From: Saccoglossus kowalevskii
Taxonomy: Eukaryota > Hemichordata > Enteropneusta > Harrimaniidae
Length of the DNA stretch: 26,358 bases
Assembly: GCF_000003605.2 (NCBI RefSeq)
Contig: NW_003119428.1
Location: forward strand, 244,022-270,379
Direction of reading: 5' to 3'
Of this stretch, positions 12,101 through 20,763 are shown piece after piece. The first letter of the stretch is position 1, and each line of letters starts with the position of its first letter. The notes under the pieces were generated by a model, which was not told where the DNA came from, made no database searches, and saw only the letters and a list, made by a program, of their open reading frames with translations. The position numbers and the translations under genes are program-made.

Positions 12101-14750
12101 CATCACTGGTGCAGATGAAGGTAATTTTCAAATGATCTGAGCATTGATTAATCAGCAAATTAGTTTTGCTCAAAAGGGAAACAGTTGATTCATCCCAGAT
12201 TACCGGTACATTCATCCCAGGTAGATTTCTCTTAAAGTTAATTCATTTCACAGGTTGATTTGTTTCAAGTCACAAACAGGACAGTAAAAAAGAGCATCAC
12301 AACCTTTCATTCAAATTTGAATTTATATTTATAATTATTCAAAAATTTTTTAAGTCAAATCAAAATGAGTGTATTCTTTAATTTATGTTTTTATGGAAAG
12401 TAACCCACTTTTACTCACTTTTACTTTACCAGTAAAGTTATAATAGTTTGCACTACACTTATAAATGTGCAGTAACAAACAATTCAGGAAAAATAGCCTG
12501 TTCATTTATTTTGAAGAATTTGTGTTGTACATAGGAATTGTAACAACCATACTCATGTTTGCCGTTTTGCTGTCTGAAACTATATGGCGTGGACAGTAAT
12601 GAATAAAGAATACAGTACATGTTTTAATACCTTTTTGATAACCCTTTTCTCTGTACGGTGGCTGCACATCCATCGCTGTTCCATAATCATCATCAAAATT
12701 GGAAGCTCTACTTTCTATGACAAGTTCTGTGTAGCTTTGCAACTGCTGATCTAAGTGAGCTATTTTCTCATTGACTCTATCAATCGAGCCAATCAGAAAT
12801 GCTGTTACATAATGGGTCAAGGGCCTTTCAGGTAAACACACATTTCAAAACAGAAATTTCCTATGTAGATGTATTCTGTTTCAATGGTGTTAGTGGATCA
12901 ACAACAACAAGGTTACGAGAGGTGTCACAGAAAGTAGAGGTGTTAGAAAGGATTTAATGGCATCTTCAATGAAGAGGAGGTGATACTATAACAGCAAACT
13001 ACATGTGCAAACAGTAAGGTGATCATTTTGACAACACAGCAAACATACCATATTTGCACTATGATAGTACTTTAACCTTTTCACCACCAGTTCCCTCTTT
13101 TCATCACAAATTCACAAAATAGTCCTGTTTATAGTATGCACTTTCCTTCAAAAGATTGGGACAAAAATAGCCAAATTTTTTTGAGTAAATATGGAAAATT
13201 TACTCAAATTTTGTCTGTTAGCTCCAAAATTAGGGTTCATTTCCAAAAATATTGAAGAATATAAAAAAAATGGAGCAGACAAATTTGGGTGAGAAGTCCG
13301 ATGGTGAAACGTTTAAATGACAGGTGCGTATCTGTGGTCACAATATCCAGTACACTATAAATATTTGGTTAATGTATACACTTCTACTGGAAATGTACTT
13401 TTAAAAGAGCAAATATGGTAGGCTTTAGTTTCTCTAAAATTTTTGAATAAACAATTGCTAACCACCAAAAAATAAAATAAAAAAAAAACAGTACATTTAA
13501 AACATGAACAATTTAGTCATACACTTATTACATGTATGACTGCCTTGAATGACTACTATAATGATCTGCTTCATACCCCTGGCAAAGTTTCTAAATAAGG
13601 CATAACAGAAATCAGGTATATGAAAGCTATCACCTCTACATTGGGAGAATCCTGTGACTATCATTAAATTTGTTTCCTATTAAGCTTTTGACATCTTTTA
13701 ATTTTATCTTATAGTTTAGCTACTGTATTTTGTTATGATTTGTATTTTATTTACCATACTGCGCCCTCTGATGGCATAATAGTGTAATAAAGTTATTATT
13801 ATAAAAAATGGAAGGATCAATATTAACAATAAATGTTTTCACTGATTCTGGATATGGTAATTAAAGGGTGGGGGTTGTCACGCAGCTCATGTTCAAATTT
13901 CGTGTAAATAAACAATGTATTTTACATGTGTTGTATATGGTAATTGTTACGAGTCCCATATCGAACAGAACCACTACCCTTTAACTTGAATCAACAGCAC
14001 AATTTTACATTTATTTTTTTTAAACAAGGATTTCTATTTTATGATGTTTTCTAATTCATTGAAATCTCTTTCCTCTTGCAAATTATGGTCTCTTCTCAAT
14101 CCTAGGCAGGACCTCACGCCGTGACACGGAAAACGATTTTCATCTAGTAAATCCAAGATTGTATTGATAAATACACATATATAATGCGATTTGTTGTAGC
14201 TTTTCTATCAATTATGTTTCTATTAGCCACATACAGTGACCTTTGTTACAATTCAACTGTGAATTCCATGAAAAAGGAACTTAGAATTAAATAAATTCAA
14301 AAGCTTATTGATCATGTTAGTTGCGACATGGAGGTAGCAATACATATGAATGGTATTAATTTTATGATGTGCACATATAGTACTGGGTAAATCAGTCACT
14401 AGTGGTAAATAAAATCATGACTATAAAAATTTAAATTTATGTATTGTATTTTTGAAAATAAAACCAACTTCTCCAATAACCTGACACAACCACGTGTTAT
14501 TACAATATTTTAGCGTTGTAGAGAACCTAGCAACCAAGACGGTGACATCGGTCTATTTTTACTCGACTGTCAACTGTCTGAGCAAAATAAAAACACAAAA
14601 TTGTTAACTGTGATTTAACAAAAGGATACCGGGACTTTCATTCTGTTTTCGCAATAAATCGCTCTTGATCAAGTCTAATTCTTCTCTGGTTTTTAATAAA
14701 TCCTCTTCATAAAGGTTCATCGGCGAAGTTACTCTGTTTATGTTCGCCAT
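2898..14750 (-). CDS. FAM227A: FAM227A-like protein (FWWh-domain family), eight exons, 3' end not found
   Basis: I assembled this gene from eight minus-strand exons: 14750-14630, 12801-12631, 11906-11853, 10337-10270, 8770-8723, 8461-8288, 5580-5440 and 3126-2898. All have AG/GT borders and compatible phases (1,1,1,0,0,0,0,1), giving 335 codons without a stop. Residues 1-75 are charged and heptad-like, so probably coiled coil. Residues 155-335 form the conserved core, with KRLFYSRMSEAILV followed by DTYWWIFLQHYHPSK (YWW at 215-217), the signature of the FWWh/FAM227 family, then a Trp-rich segment (TSWRQFDDNF, PRSWMAWNYK). Molecular function is unknown; expression of the family is associated with ciliated cells and testis. 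I chose FAM227A over FAM227B because of the neighbouring CBY1. As I recall, human FAM227A has roughly 570 residues, so over 200 C-terminal residues should lie in exons left of 2898 or off the window. Confidence 0.9.
3534..3547 (-). promoter_or_regulatory. CTCF core motif
   Basis: GCGCCCCCTAGTGG is the exact reverse complement of CCACTAGGGGGCGC, the best-conserved core of the CTCF site in bilaterians. Whether it is bound cannot be told from sequence. Confidence 0.5.
4728..4907. mobile_element. Foldback MITE, 180 bp, CTGTAAAA ends
   Basis: The ends are inverted repeats of over 20 bp with one mismatch (4728-4749 against 4886-4907; left end CTGTAAAATCTGTATTAG). They are flanked by the direct repeat TACTTA at 4722-4727 and 4908-4913, which may be a 6-bp target duplication or a TA duplication extended by chance. 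GGCTTCTATTA motifs repeat inside. Open frames on both strands here (4660-4933) follow from the palindromic structure and are not genes. It lies in a FAM227A intron. Confidence 0.85.
5440..5580 (-). CDS. FAM227A: FAM227A coding exon 7, FWWh motif
   Basis: 141 nt (47 codons), phase 0-0, acceptor TTATTATTCTAG and donor AAG|GTACGT. It starts DTYWWIFLQHYHPSKKSQS, with Tyr in place of the usual first Phe of the FWWh motif, followed by KLFNRIAHNYVKLLL and YRDVFFK. This is the most diagnostic part of the gene. Confidence 0.95.
5581..8287 (-). other. FAM227A: FAM227A intron 6
   Basis: A 2.7-kb AT-rich intron with homopolymer and TATA-like runs. At 7859-8065 there is a somewhat GC-richer minus-strand frame with no recognised homology or matching splice phases. 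A pseudo-exon with a GTAAGT donor near 6152 was considered and rejected. Confidence 0.7.
8288..8461 (-). CDS. FAM227A: FAM227A coding exon 6, start of FWWh core
   Basis: 174 nt (58 codons), phase 0-0, acceptor CAACTCCTACAG and donor GTG|GTGAGT. It begins LYQYPGFEPTDLTPLPDVD and ends FKRLFYSRMSEAILV, the family's conserved F-x-x-S-E-A-x-L segment that runs straight into the WW motif of the next exon. An internal AG at 8311-8310 (TTATTCTAG) could act as an alternative acceptor, leaving only 22 nt; it would break the frame with exon 5. Confidence 0.9.
8723..8770 (-). CDS. FAM227A: FAM227A coding exon 5
   Basis: 48-nt, phase 0-0 exon (acceptor TTTGTTGTAG, donor GAG|GTAAGT) encoding TQQSKEMSAIKPKLVE. 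The KPKLVE-LYQYPGF junction with the next exon reads naturally as the start of the conserved FAM227 region. Confidence 0.82.
8771..10269 (-). other. FAM227A: FAM227A intron 4
   Basis: A 1.5-kb intron. It holds a TAGAGGGCGC motif (9679-9688) and a GC- and CpG-richer patch at about 9770-9970 that may be an old insertion. No gene is supported. Confidence 0.7.
9770..9970. other. GC/CpG-rich islet inside intron, possible decayed insertion
   Basis: This 200-bp stretch is close to 50% GC with many CpGs, against roughly a third GC around it. A plus-strand frame (about 9771-9912, starting NDLNRHSRTALNRLAPQHV) looks coding-like for some 45 codons but lacks a good start and splice sites. I do not recognise it. 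A retropseudogene or transposon fragment is possible. Confidence 0.3.
10270..10337 (-). CDS. FAM227A: FAM227A coding exon 4
   Basis: 68-nt exon between a strong acceptor (TTATTTTTTACAG) and donor AAG|GTTTGT. It enters in phase 1 and leaves in phase 0. It encodes LLPQVNTKVKQLTKIPLPA and then SRK, a basic proline-containing linker before the conserved core. Confidence 0.8.
10338..11852 (-). other. FAM227A: FAM227A intron 3
   Basis: A 1.5-kb intron containing the 35-bp minisatellite described separately, poly-T tracts near 10790-10810 and otherwise plain AT-rich sequence. Confidence 0.75.
11222..11590. repeat. Decayed 35-bp minisatellite, about 10 units
   Basis: Units of the form CAGTYTGTYRCCTCCAAGC followed by AAATCAAAGTAATC repeat with starts at about 11223, 11260, 11298, 11335, 11370, 11405, 11440, 11475, then near 11510, 11542 and 11579. 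The central steps are exactly 35 bp and the outer ones 37-38 bp, because the outer units carry CTCAAAATAATT in place of AATCAAAGTAAT. Units differ by many substitutions, so the array is old. It lies inside an intron of FAM227A. Confidence 0.85.
11853..11906 (-). CDS. FAM227A: FAM227A coding exon 3
   Basis: 54-nt exon with acceptor TTTACTTTATAG and a consensus GTAAGT donor, phase 1 on both sides. It encodes KEIRELNQFAGLYSIKA. The matched phases on both sides and the ideal donor support such a short exon. Confidence 0.8.
11907..12630 (-). other. FAM227A: FAM227A intron 2
   Basis: A 0.7-kb AT-rich intron. No other feature seen. Confidence 0.75.
12631..12801 (-). CDS. FAM227A: FAM227A coding exon 2
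   Basis: 171 nt, phase 1 in and phase 1 out. It reads AFLIGSIDRVNEKIAHLDQ and continues through an acidic stretch (NFDDDYGTAMD) to a GTATTA donor. The acceptor (TGTAACAG) has a poor pyrimidine tract, so the first few residues are the least certain part, but an acceptor at GAAAG further upstream would run into a stop. IDRVNEKIAHLDQQLQSYTEL looks like a second coiled-coil segment. Confidence 0.82.
13076..13312. mobile_element. TTAA-flanked piggyBac-like MITE
   Basis: The left end CCTTTTCACCACC and the inverted right end GATGGTGAAACGT form imperfect terminal repeats, each next to TTAA (13072-13075 and 13313-13316), the target of piggyBac transposases. The interior (CCTTCAAAAGATTGGGACAA, AAATAGCCAAAT) recurs near 23099-23229, showing an interspersed family. 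No transposase is encoded. Confidence 0.7.
13865..13980. mobile_element. 116-bp TTAA-flanked miniature element
   Basis: AGGGTGGGG at the left and CCACTACCCT at the right form short inverted ends, immediately flanked by TTAA at 13861-13864 and 13981-13984. The geometry fits a piggyBac-type non-autonomous element, but the terminal repeats are short and imperfect. Confidence 0.6.
14526..14535. promoter_or_regulatory. Partial RFX X-box
   Basis: CCTAGCAACC matches the centre and right arm of the RFX X-box (GTTGCCTAGCAAC-like). The left arm (AGAA instead of GTTG) is degenerate. It lies about 215 bp inside FAM227A, in its first intron, and about 300 bp from the CBY1 side. Ciliary genes are often under RFX control, so the site fits the context, but one good half-site is weak evidence. 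Confidence 0.4.
14630..14750 (-). CDS. FAM227A: FAM227A coding exon 1
   Basis: This exon encodes 40 residues from MANINRVTSPMNLYEEDLL and ends in phase 1 at a GTATCC donor (14629-14624). The ATG at 14750 has an A at -3 and G at +4 (AAAATGG), close to the optimal context and to a TISU-type start. The open frame continues 21 codons upstream to 14813, but with no further ATG, so 14750 is the start. The segment EEDLLKTREELDLIKSDLL is a likely coiled coil. Confidence 0.85.
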
Positions 14751-14830
14751 TTTTAATCGAGGATGTTCGTTGTATCTCTCCTCAAATGGATTACCGGAAA
14801 TGACGTACGACAACAGTTAAAATAATACAG
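14751..14830. promoter_or_regulatory. Bidirectional FAM227A/CBY1 promoter
   Basis: This interval separates the FAM227A start codon (minus) from the likely first exon of CBY1 (plus). It contains CCGGAA (ETS core, 14794-14799) immediately followed by TGACGTAC (CRE-like, 14801-14808), an arrangement common in TATA-less, housekeeping-like bidirectional promoters. CpG dinucleotides are more frequent here than in the flanking introns. No TATA box is placed sensibly for either direction. Exact start sites cannot be read from sequence. Confidence 0.65.
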
Positions 14831-14921
14831 GCAGGGACGTGAAATTCCAGCGGTCGTTTTGTTGTTTTTGTTATCTACCTTTGGTTTTTGGTGCTGTTTC
14901 CGACACAATCATAACATCGAA
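14831..14921 (+). other. CBY1: Probable CBY1 5'UTR exon
   Basis: A consensus donor (ATCGAA|GTAAGT, intron from 14922) lies on the plus strand just downstream of the shared promoter. The CBY1 ATG at 20580 sits three bases after an acceptor (TTTCTATTCAG|AAT), so a noncoding first exon is required somewhere upstream. This donor is the natural partner and makes a 5.6-kb first intron. The 5' end is a guess; a stretch encoding a short open frame from 14859 is not considered coding. Confidence 0.6.
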
Positions 14922-16945
14922 GTAAGTAGTTTAAATCACAAAGTGTTCGTGCCTATTTGGGTTGCGCCGATCTCAACATTATTTGTTAAAATGCGAAATA
15001 ATAACTGGTCAAAAACTGTTGTTTGTTTTCATCACAATTTTCCTATTTTTCGTTGCGTTGTCACTCAATGAATTATGTTTGTAAATTCACAATCAAATAC
15101 ACAGAACTAGCTTTGATATATTATGTTTGCAACATTGGAAATGTGTCATACAATCACCACCATTGCATATACATTCACTCATTTCAATGTTGTGTAAAAC
15201 GTATTACTAAACACTGTTATTACAAAAGCCAACACCTCTCTCTACACCTCCCTTACTAAACCAACTCGACTGCAATTTTCTAACAGTAACATTAAACCTC
15301 TTGTAAATACTTACGCTTATGTTAGTGTTACAAAGTTTGATTCGCCGTTTTTTTTATTATATAACACATTAACCAAATAAACATAACATTATTTTTTAAT
15401 GTATTCTCTCAACTACAACGATATCAGAAGGTCATTCAGTACAAACTATATTATAATAAATTAATCGCTCTAGAATCTTCAATTATTCTTCTAATATTCT
15501 AATTTTGCTAATTTCAATAACTTTTTAATAATTTGTCCTAGCATAAACCCTGCTTATTTGTTACCCCATTTGCATTAGATAATATACCTGTATTAATAAT
15601 TAACCAGACATTATTCTATATTCTATTATTCACAGAAAAACATTGTAGCAGGTCATCTGAATAACAATATTAATATGTATTTTTTGACAAATTAAAAATA
15701 TCCCCTTATAGATTTTATTGTATATCACATGTACCAGCTAGGGTTACTTTTATATAGACACTAGATCTGTTATACTTGTGGGTTCAACCACTGGTGGTCT
15801 CATCCATTTGATGATTTCATTAGAATGTGGCTAAAGTTAAATCAAGATTTTTTTTTCATTTTTTTTGGAGACAATGCTCATGCTGCAGTCACACGAAATT
15901 AAGACCAGAAATTTGTCTGTTTTGACTTCATTGTACACATGAATGTGCATAAATAAAAACAAATATTTATATACTTAGTAAGTTCTAATTATTCAGGTAG
16001 ATTTACATGTACATTAATATAACATAGTAATGTAGAAATTACCAGAACCACCATGAAATGTATGTACCGATACATACACACAATACCAGTAACTATTTTT
16101 ACACTATCTGATTTATCCAGAGTGATATTATTAATTTTGATCCAATGCTGTCTTATGTTTCTGTTAATTGCCATTCTGTTAAATTTGCATGTCATACAAA
16201 TTCTTTCTTCTTATTTATATTACAGTATCTGTGTTTTTACTACTATACTAATGTATCTATGTTTTATTACATTTTTATGTGTGGATGTTTATTTCTTCTG
16301 ACGTCATGAAATCTGTCATCTGTTCTTTTTTTAAATTTTGATCCAAGATATGAATAAGCTGGTGAGTTGTTAACAAGCATTTTAAGTCAAAGTGCCTGAT
16401 TTTCTTGTCTCTCACTAATAAAACTCACTAGCACTGCCGCTTTATACACTGCACGGGTGAGATAAAACGTTGTAAGGCTGCATGCAGTCGGTGTGTTCTC
16501 TAACAACTCGTCTGATAGCATTATGAATTAAATTGATAGTCTTGCTGCTGGTCTCGGTGGTGTATGTCGCCACAAGCATGTGAAAAGAACTGTAAGCTGA
16601 TTTATTTACAAGAAACAAAATTTCGCTTGTCATGAAATATTGTTAATAGGAGTGATGTTTTACTGGTATTCTCTTAATACAGGTAGTCACTGTGACATAC
16701 ACTGTGACTTTCACTGAACTAGGAAAAATATGAAATAGCAAACATTGTAAGGAATTTGACAGTGTATATCATCCATGAATGACTTCTGACAAAATCACAT
16801 GTCTGTTTATTTCATATCGCAGTTCCTTTTTATATGATTTCATCTATGTGCACACTTACGTAAACTTTAATCAAAATAAAACAATTTCAGCCTACAAGCT
16901 CACTTCCAATAGAGAAAATACAATACTTCCGTTATTTTAAAAGTT

Positions 16946-17111
16946 CAGTATGCGAGTACAATATTCAAACTACATGTAATTGATTACAATACGTGACAAA
17001 GAATTGGTGTTTCATTGTTACATCAACACTGAGGGCGCCTCAGATTTAGGTAAACAATAGCTTTGAATCTCTCATGTGTTTGAAAAATAAAAATTTTACT
17101 CACTTTTCTTC
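16946..17111. repeat. Duplicated segment, copy 1
   Basis: CAGTATG..GAGTACAATA.. through ATTACAATACGTGACAAAG and GGTAAACAATRGCTTT to CACTTTTCTTCACCTTT matches a second copy about 402-406 bp downstream, with a 4-bp insertion here. A shorter piece (CAATACTTC..TTATTTTAAAAGTT) is also repeated at 16921 and 17119, 198 bp apart, so the region was built by more than one duplication. Confidence 0.85.
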
Positions 17112-17147
17112 ACCTTTCAATACTTCTATTATCTTAAAAGTTGACTA

Positions 17148-17354
17148 CTGTAAAAGGGTTAATTATTCACTGGGTTTTATTTTTGCTTATTTCGCTGACT
17201 GGAAAATGCGCAAAATTAAAACCCAGTGAATATGTAAAACTGAGCATAGAACACATTATCTAAATGATAAAACCGTGAATTTAAAATCCACTGAATATGC
17301 CTGAAATGCTAAATCAGCGAAATTTAAATTTAGTGAATATTAGTCATTTTACAG
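17148..17354. mobile_element. Foldback MITE, 207 bp, CTGTAAAA ends, TA flanks
   Basis: It starts CTGTAAAAGGGTTAATTATT and ends ATATTAGTCATTTTACAG, with TA on both sides. A 22-bp near-perfect inverted repeat lies inside (17165-17186 with 17210-17231, around CACTGGGTTTTA). It sits between the two copies of the duplicated segment. It is a relative of the element at 22792-22963. Confidence 0.75.
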
Positions 17355-17555
17355 TATGTGGAGTACAATAATACAAACTAATTGATTACAATACGTGACA
17401 AAGAATTGGTGTTTCATTGTTACATCAACACTGAGAGCGCCTCAGATTGAGGTAAACAATGGCTTTCTGTAATTTTTTTTTATTTGACTGCACTTTTTGG
17501 GTTTTAAACTCTCATATGTTTGAAAAATAACAATTTTATTCACTTTTCTTCACCT
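17352..17555. repeat. Duplicated segment, copy 2
   Basis: Second copy of the 16946-17111 segment, nearly identical at first (17383 onward matches 16981 onward) but with a T-rich insertion of about 40 bp near 17470-17510 before the CTCATATGTTTGAAAAATAA part. Its GAGAGCGCCTC differs from GAGGGCGCCTC in copy 1. Confidence 0.85.
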
Positions 17556-18103
17556 TTAGAAACTGAAAATGCAGAAAATGCAAATTTTAAATTTAATTTA
17601 GTTTTTTTTGACTACAAAATACTAGTGAGAACATATTTTGCTCAAGAAAAAAGAATCACTCTGAAAAAACAAATAATGAATATTTTGATAGTTGACACAT
17701 AACCTGAAGTATATTCATACATGTACAGATATGAATTTACATGTACCTTTCGCTTTGTTTACATTGTTAGAATAATAGTGGTTGTGAATAAAGCTAAGTA
17801 CAATGGTTTACTGGGCAACACCCACAATACACATTGTGAAGTGGTTCTATAGATTATGTATACTCCAACATACTAATTTACCCACACAGGCTGAGTACTA
17901 AGTTACGAGCACTATGGACACAGGAAGAGTTACATGCTTGGTACTGTAGAAAAAACTTGTTTTTATTTCACGATCACTGTCACGTGTTGGTGGGTAAAAG
18001 GTTTCGAATTGTGGAGAGTTTTGTTGCTGTGTGAATAGTCGCAAAATTATTTCGCTCTGATCACATAAACTTAATTGAACTTTTGAACTCCACTCATTGC
18101 TTC

Positions 18104-18480
18104 AGCATATTAGTAAGCTTTTACACTCTGTTTCATCAGATTTTAATGTATTTGTGTTTCCCAAGGCAAGCACATACTTGGTGTGCAGTGTTTTCCTGGG
18201 ATTCATTTGCAGCTTGTCGTAGTGCCAGTCTTTTTTTTTGATATTGTCTTCTTGATATGAGAGCTTTCCACAGGGCACAATAAAGCAATTTTTATAACCT
18301 TTCATCTTGTGGTTGGGTTCAGTTGGCCACATTCCAACTTGAGTAGGATTTCAGCGGAACTTGAACTTGAACTCTCACGAATCAATTGATAACATGAACT
18401 GCATTTATTTGCGAACGAAATTCTTCAACGAACTGATAAAAACATAAACTTGTAGAACTGACCCACAGTTGAGCACGAAC
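18104..18480 (-). pseudogene. Possible retroelement remnant with short open frame
   Basis: The minus strand reads, in order, an AATAAA (18409-18404), a GTTCAAGTTCAAG stretch and an ATG-led 73-codon frame beginning MWPTEPNHKMKGYKN at about 18322. An LTR end followed by the start of a coding region would look like this. No primer-binding site, protease or reverse transcriptase is seen and the protein is not recognised, so this could be chance. Confidence 0.2.
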
Positions 18481-20579
18481 AAAAAACTGGAACACAACTA
18501 TCGTTTAACTTTTAAAAGTGAAATAGAACATTACGGCGTTTTCCACTCATACAGAGATTAACCAGTCAGTGACTGCGTTCTGAATCAATACTGTAATGGA
18601 ATGTCAGTCAACACCTATGGCTTATTATGGTTTCAACGATACATCTCATTTTTCAGTGAGCAAAAACAAATTTTAGATTTCATTGATCATTGCAAATTAG
18701 GTGATAAATATGCAAATTTATGCATTTTAATATTCAAATTTAGGTAAATGTTTTCTGTTTCCTTGTTAATTGGTAGACAGTTTAATACATTCTTACATGT
18801 GTTTTTCAAACTGTCACTGCCTGCATACATGTACACTCCACTCACATTGTAGTATCACTAGAGTAATAACATTACCCGGTAGTGTGTATGTATCACCTGT
18901 TTCTGCACCGTTATTATCACCAAGGTTTTTTACTTGTTGGTTCCATGTGTAACAAAGTATTAATAATGTAATAAGAATATCTGTGTTCATTGAAGGTAAT
19001 CAACATTATACCATGATCATTTCTCATGATAATATGAAATTATATGTTTTTATAATCACCTCTATTTTTTATCTAACGCTCTGGATTTGATTTTAATAAG
19101 TCTGCATTTGCGTGAGTTCCGTTAAATGATGAACAAAATCAAGTCTGCATCAGCATTGGCTACTGTTAAGGATAAAATAGTTACAGCCATGGCTGCTACT
19201 GGTAATACCACTTTGTTTTAGCCATTTATCAGCAGCGTGTTTAGCAAGTTCACAAATCTGGTGAAGATTATGTAAAATCACAAAATTTGTCAGATTCATG
19301 TAGCAACTTGAAATATGTTACCGTAACACATACTTTATGCAATATGTATTCTGATGTTTAATTTACCTTTCTGTGGGTGATGAAATTTGTTTTAAACAAT
19401 GATCACGTTTGAAATTACTCCCATAGTCATTATGTGACAAAAATAAAATTAAATTTGATGCTGAAGACTGGCAATTTTTAATATTAAATGATTTGTTTGA
19501 AAGTACAAATATTATTGCAGCTTATCTAAGTATATAATATCTGGGATTTAGGTAAACAAGCTGGTAAAAAGGAAAATACTAGTATGTAAACCGAGTTTTT
19601 AAAAATTACTGTTTTGATGTTTTGAGAGTCAATGCTGGGTTGTAATTTAATATTTTGTCATCATCAATGCAAAAAACACAAGCTTGTTACAGTGACATTT
19701 AAACCCAGTAATTGAATATGGTTACCATTGTTACCAAGTGTGTACAAGTGGTCTGTAAGTAACCATGTAATGCAATATGCAACATATTTTGCATGTTAAA
19801 TTGATTCTTATAATAATACGTGACAGGCAATCTCTAGGACAGAGTAAACCATATTGGGTCTGTTCAAGTCAATACGAAGCTACTTATAACAGTGTACCTA
19901 ATTGGCTATCAAACCCCAATACCAAACAGTCAGACCAATCAGAGGGCAGCTTGTTTTTCGAAAAGTGTTTTTTTTTTGGCGTATCAATTCCTGCATTGTA
20001 TAATGTGTGCTTTGACTCAATTTGACATCGCAAAGAGATATAAAAACATCTGAGCTGCAAGGACTAGCAAGCATTGCACTGGTTAGTTCTTGTGTTTCAC
20101 TGTTGAAAAAGTGTAATTTATTAGGGTGGCATGTACAAAAGTAATTACAGTGTTCTCCACAAAACTGAAATGTGAGATAGGTGGCATTATTTGCATACAA
20201 TTAGCATAACACAATCATTTGTTTTCTTATTTGCATATCTAAAGACGCTAAAGGGAAGTTGGTGGGTGGCACAACAAAACCTTAGTCTTGTGAAGAACAC
20301 TGAATTTCTGTAACCATAGCAACCTATTTTATTGATAATAAAATTCTCGCTCTTACAAATGGGCATAATTATGAACAAAACTGCTTTAATTTGACATTGC
20401 CCACATATTTTATAATAATTTTTAAGTCAAAAAAATCTCTATGAAGTATAAATGTGCAATTGCATTTATTTTCTTAATGGTTGCTGAAGCAGCCACTCTC
20501 AGAATGCCTCCTATTCCGTACAGCGTTTTTGCAGTTAAATTGTATATATAACTTTCAGTTATTTATTTCTATTCAGAAT

Positions 20580-20763
20580 ATGCCGTTGTTTGGGGATAAG
20601 TTCTCGCCCAAGAAGACTCCAATGCGGAGATCTGCTTCGTTGAATAATTTGAATAAACTAGACCATGCTGTTAGGGAGGCGGAGTACGGTATGGAGTTTG
20701 GACCAGCAGCTGTCAACCTTGGTAACCATAAACTAGTGTTTGAAAATGGAACCTGGGTGGAAG
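20580..20763 (+). CDS. CBY1: CBY1 coding exon 1
   Basis: The exon begins at the acceptor TTTCTATTCAG (exon start 20577) with the ATG at 20580. It codes for 61 residues plus one base and ends GTGGAAG|GTATGT. In-frame codons exist upstream of the ATG, but they lie in the intron before the acceptor. It contains the conserved SPKKTP motif and the RRSASL 14-3-3 site. Confidence 0.96.

Larger units (their letters stand above)
12802..14629 (-). other. FAM227A: FAM227A intron 1
   Basis: A 1.8-kb intron containing two TTAA-flanked miniature elements (13076-13312 and 13865-13980), a CTCF-like GCGCCCTCTGATGG at 13761-13774 and the partial X-box at 14526. Confidence 0.75.
14922..20576 (+). other. CBY1: CBY1 intron 1
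   Basis: A 5.6-kb AT-rich intron. It contains a duplicated segment around 16946-17555, a foldback element at 17148-17354 and a possible retroelement fragment at 18104-18480. The remaining sequence shows only short random open frames. Confidence 0.6.

Noticed and set aside
12506-12841. Single 111-codon minus-strand gene
   Set aside because: It is FAM227A exon 2 extended into both flanking introns; splice sites at 12801 and 12631 bound the conserved part.
14859-15259. Two plus-strand frames just downstream of the promoter
   Set aside because: They cross the GTAAGT donor at 14922, have biased hydrophobic/Cys/His composition typical of AT-rich noncoding DNA, and resemble no protein.
16053-16301. 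Hydrophobic 82-codon frame resembling a membrane protein
   Set aside because: Runs of Leu, Ile and Phe are expected from T-rich intron sequence; no homology or splice context.
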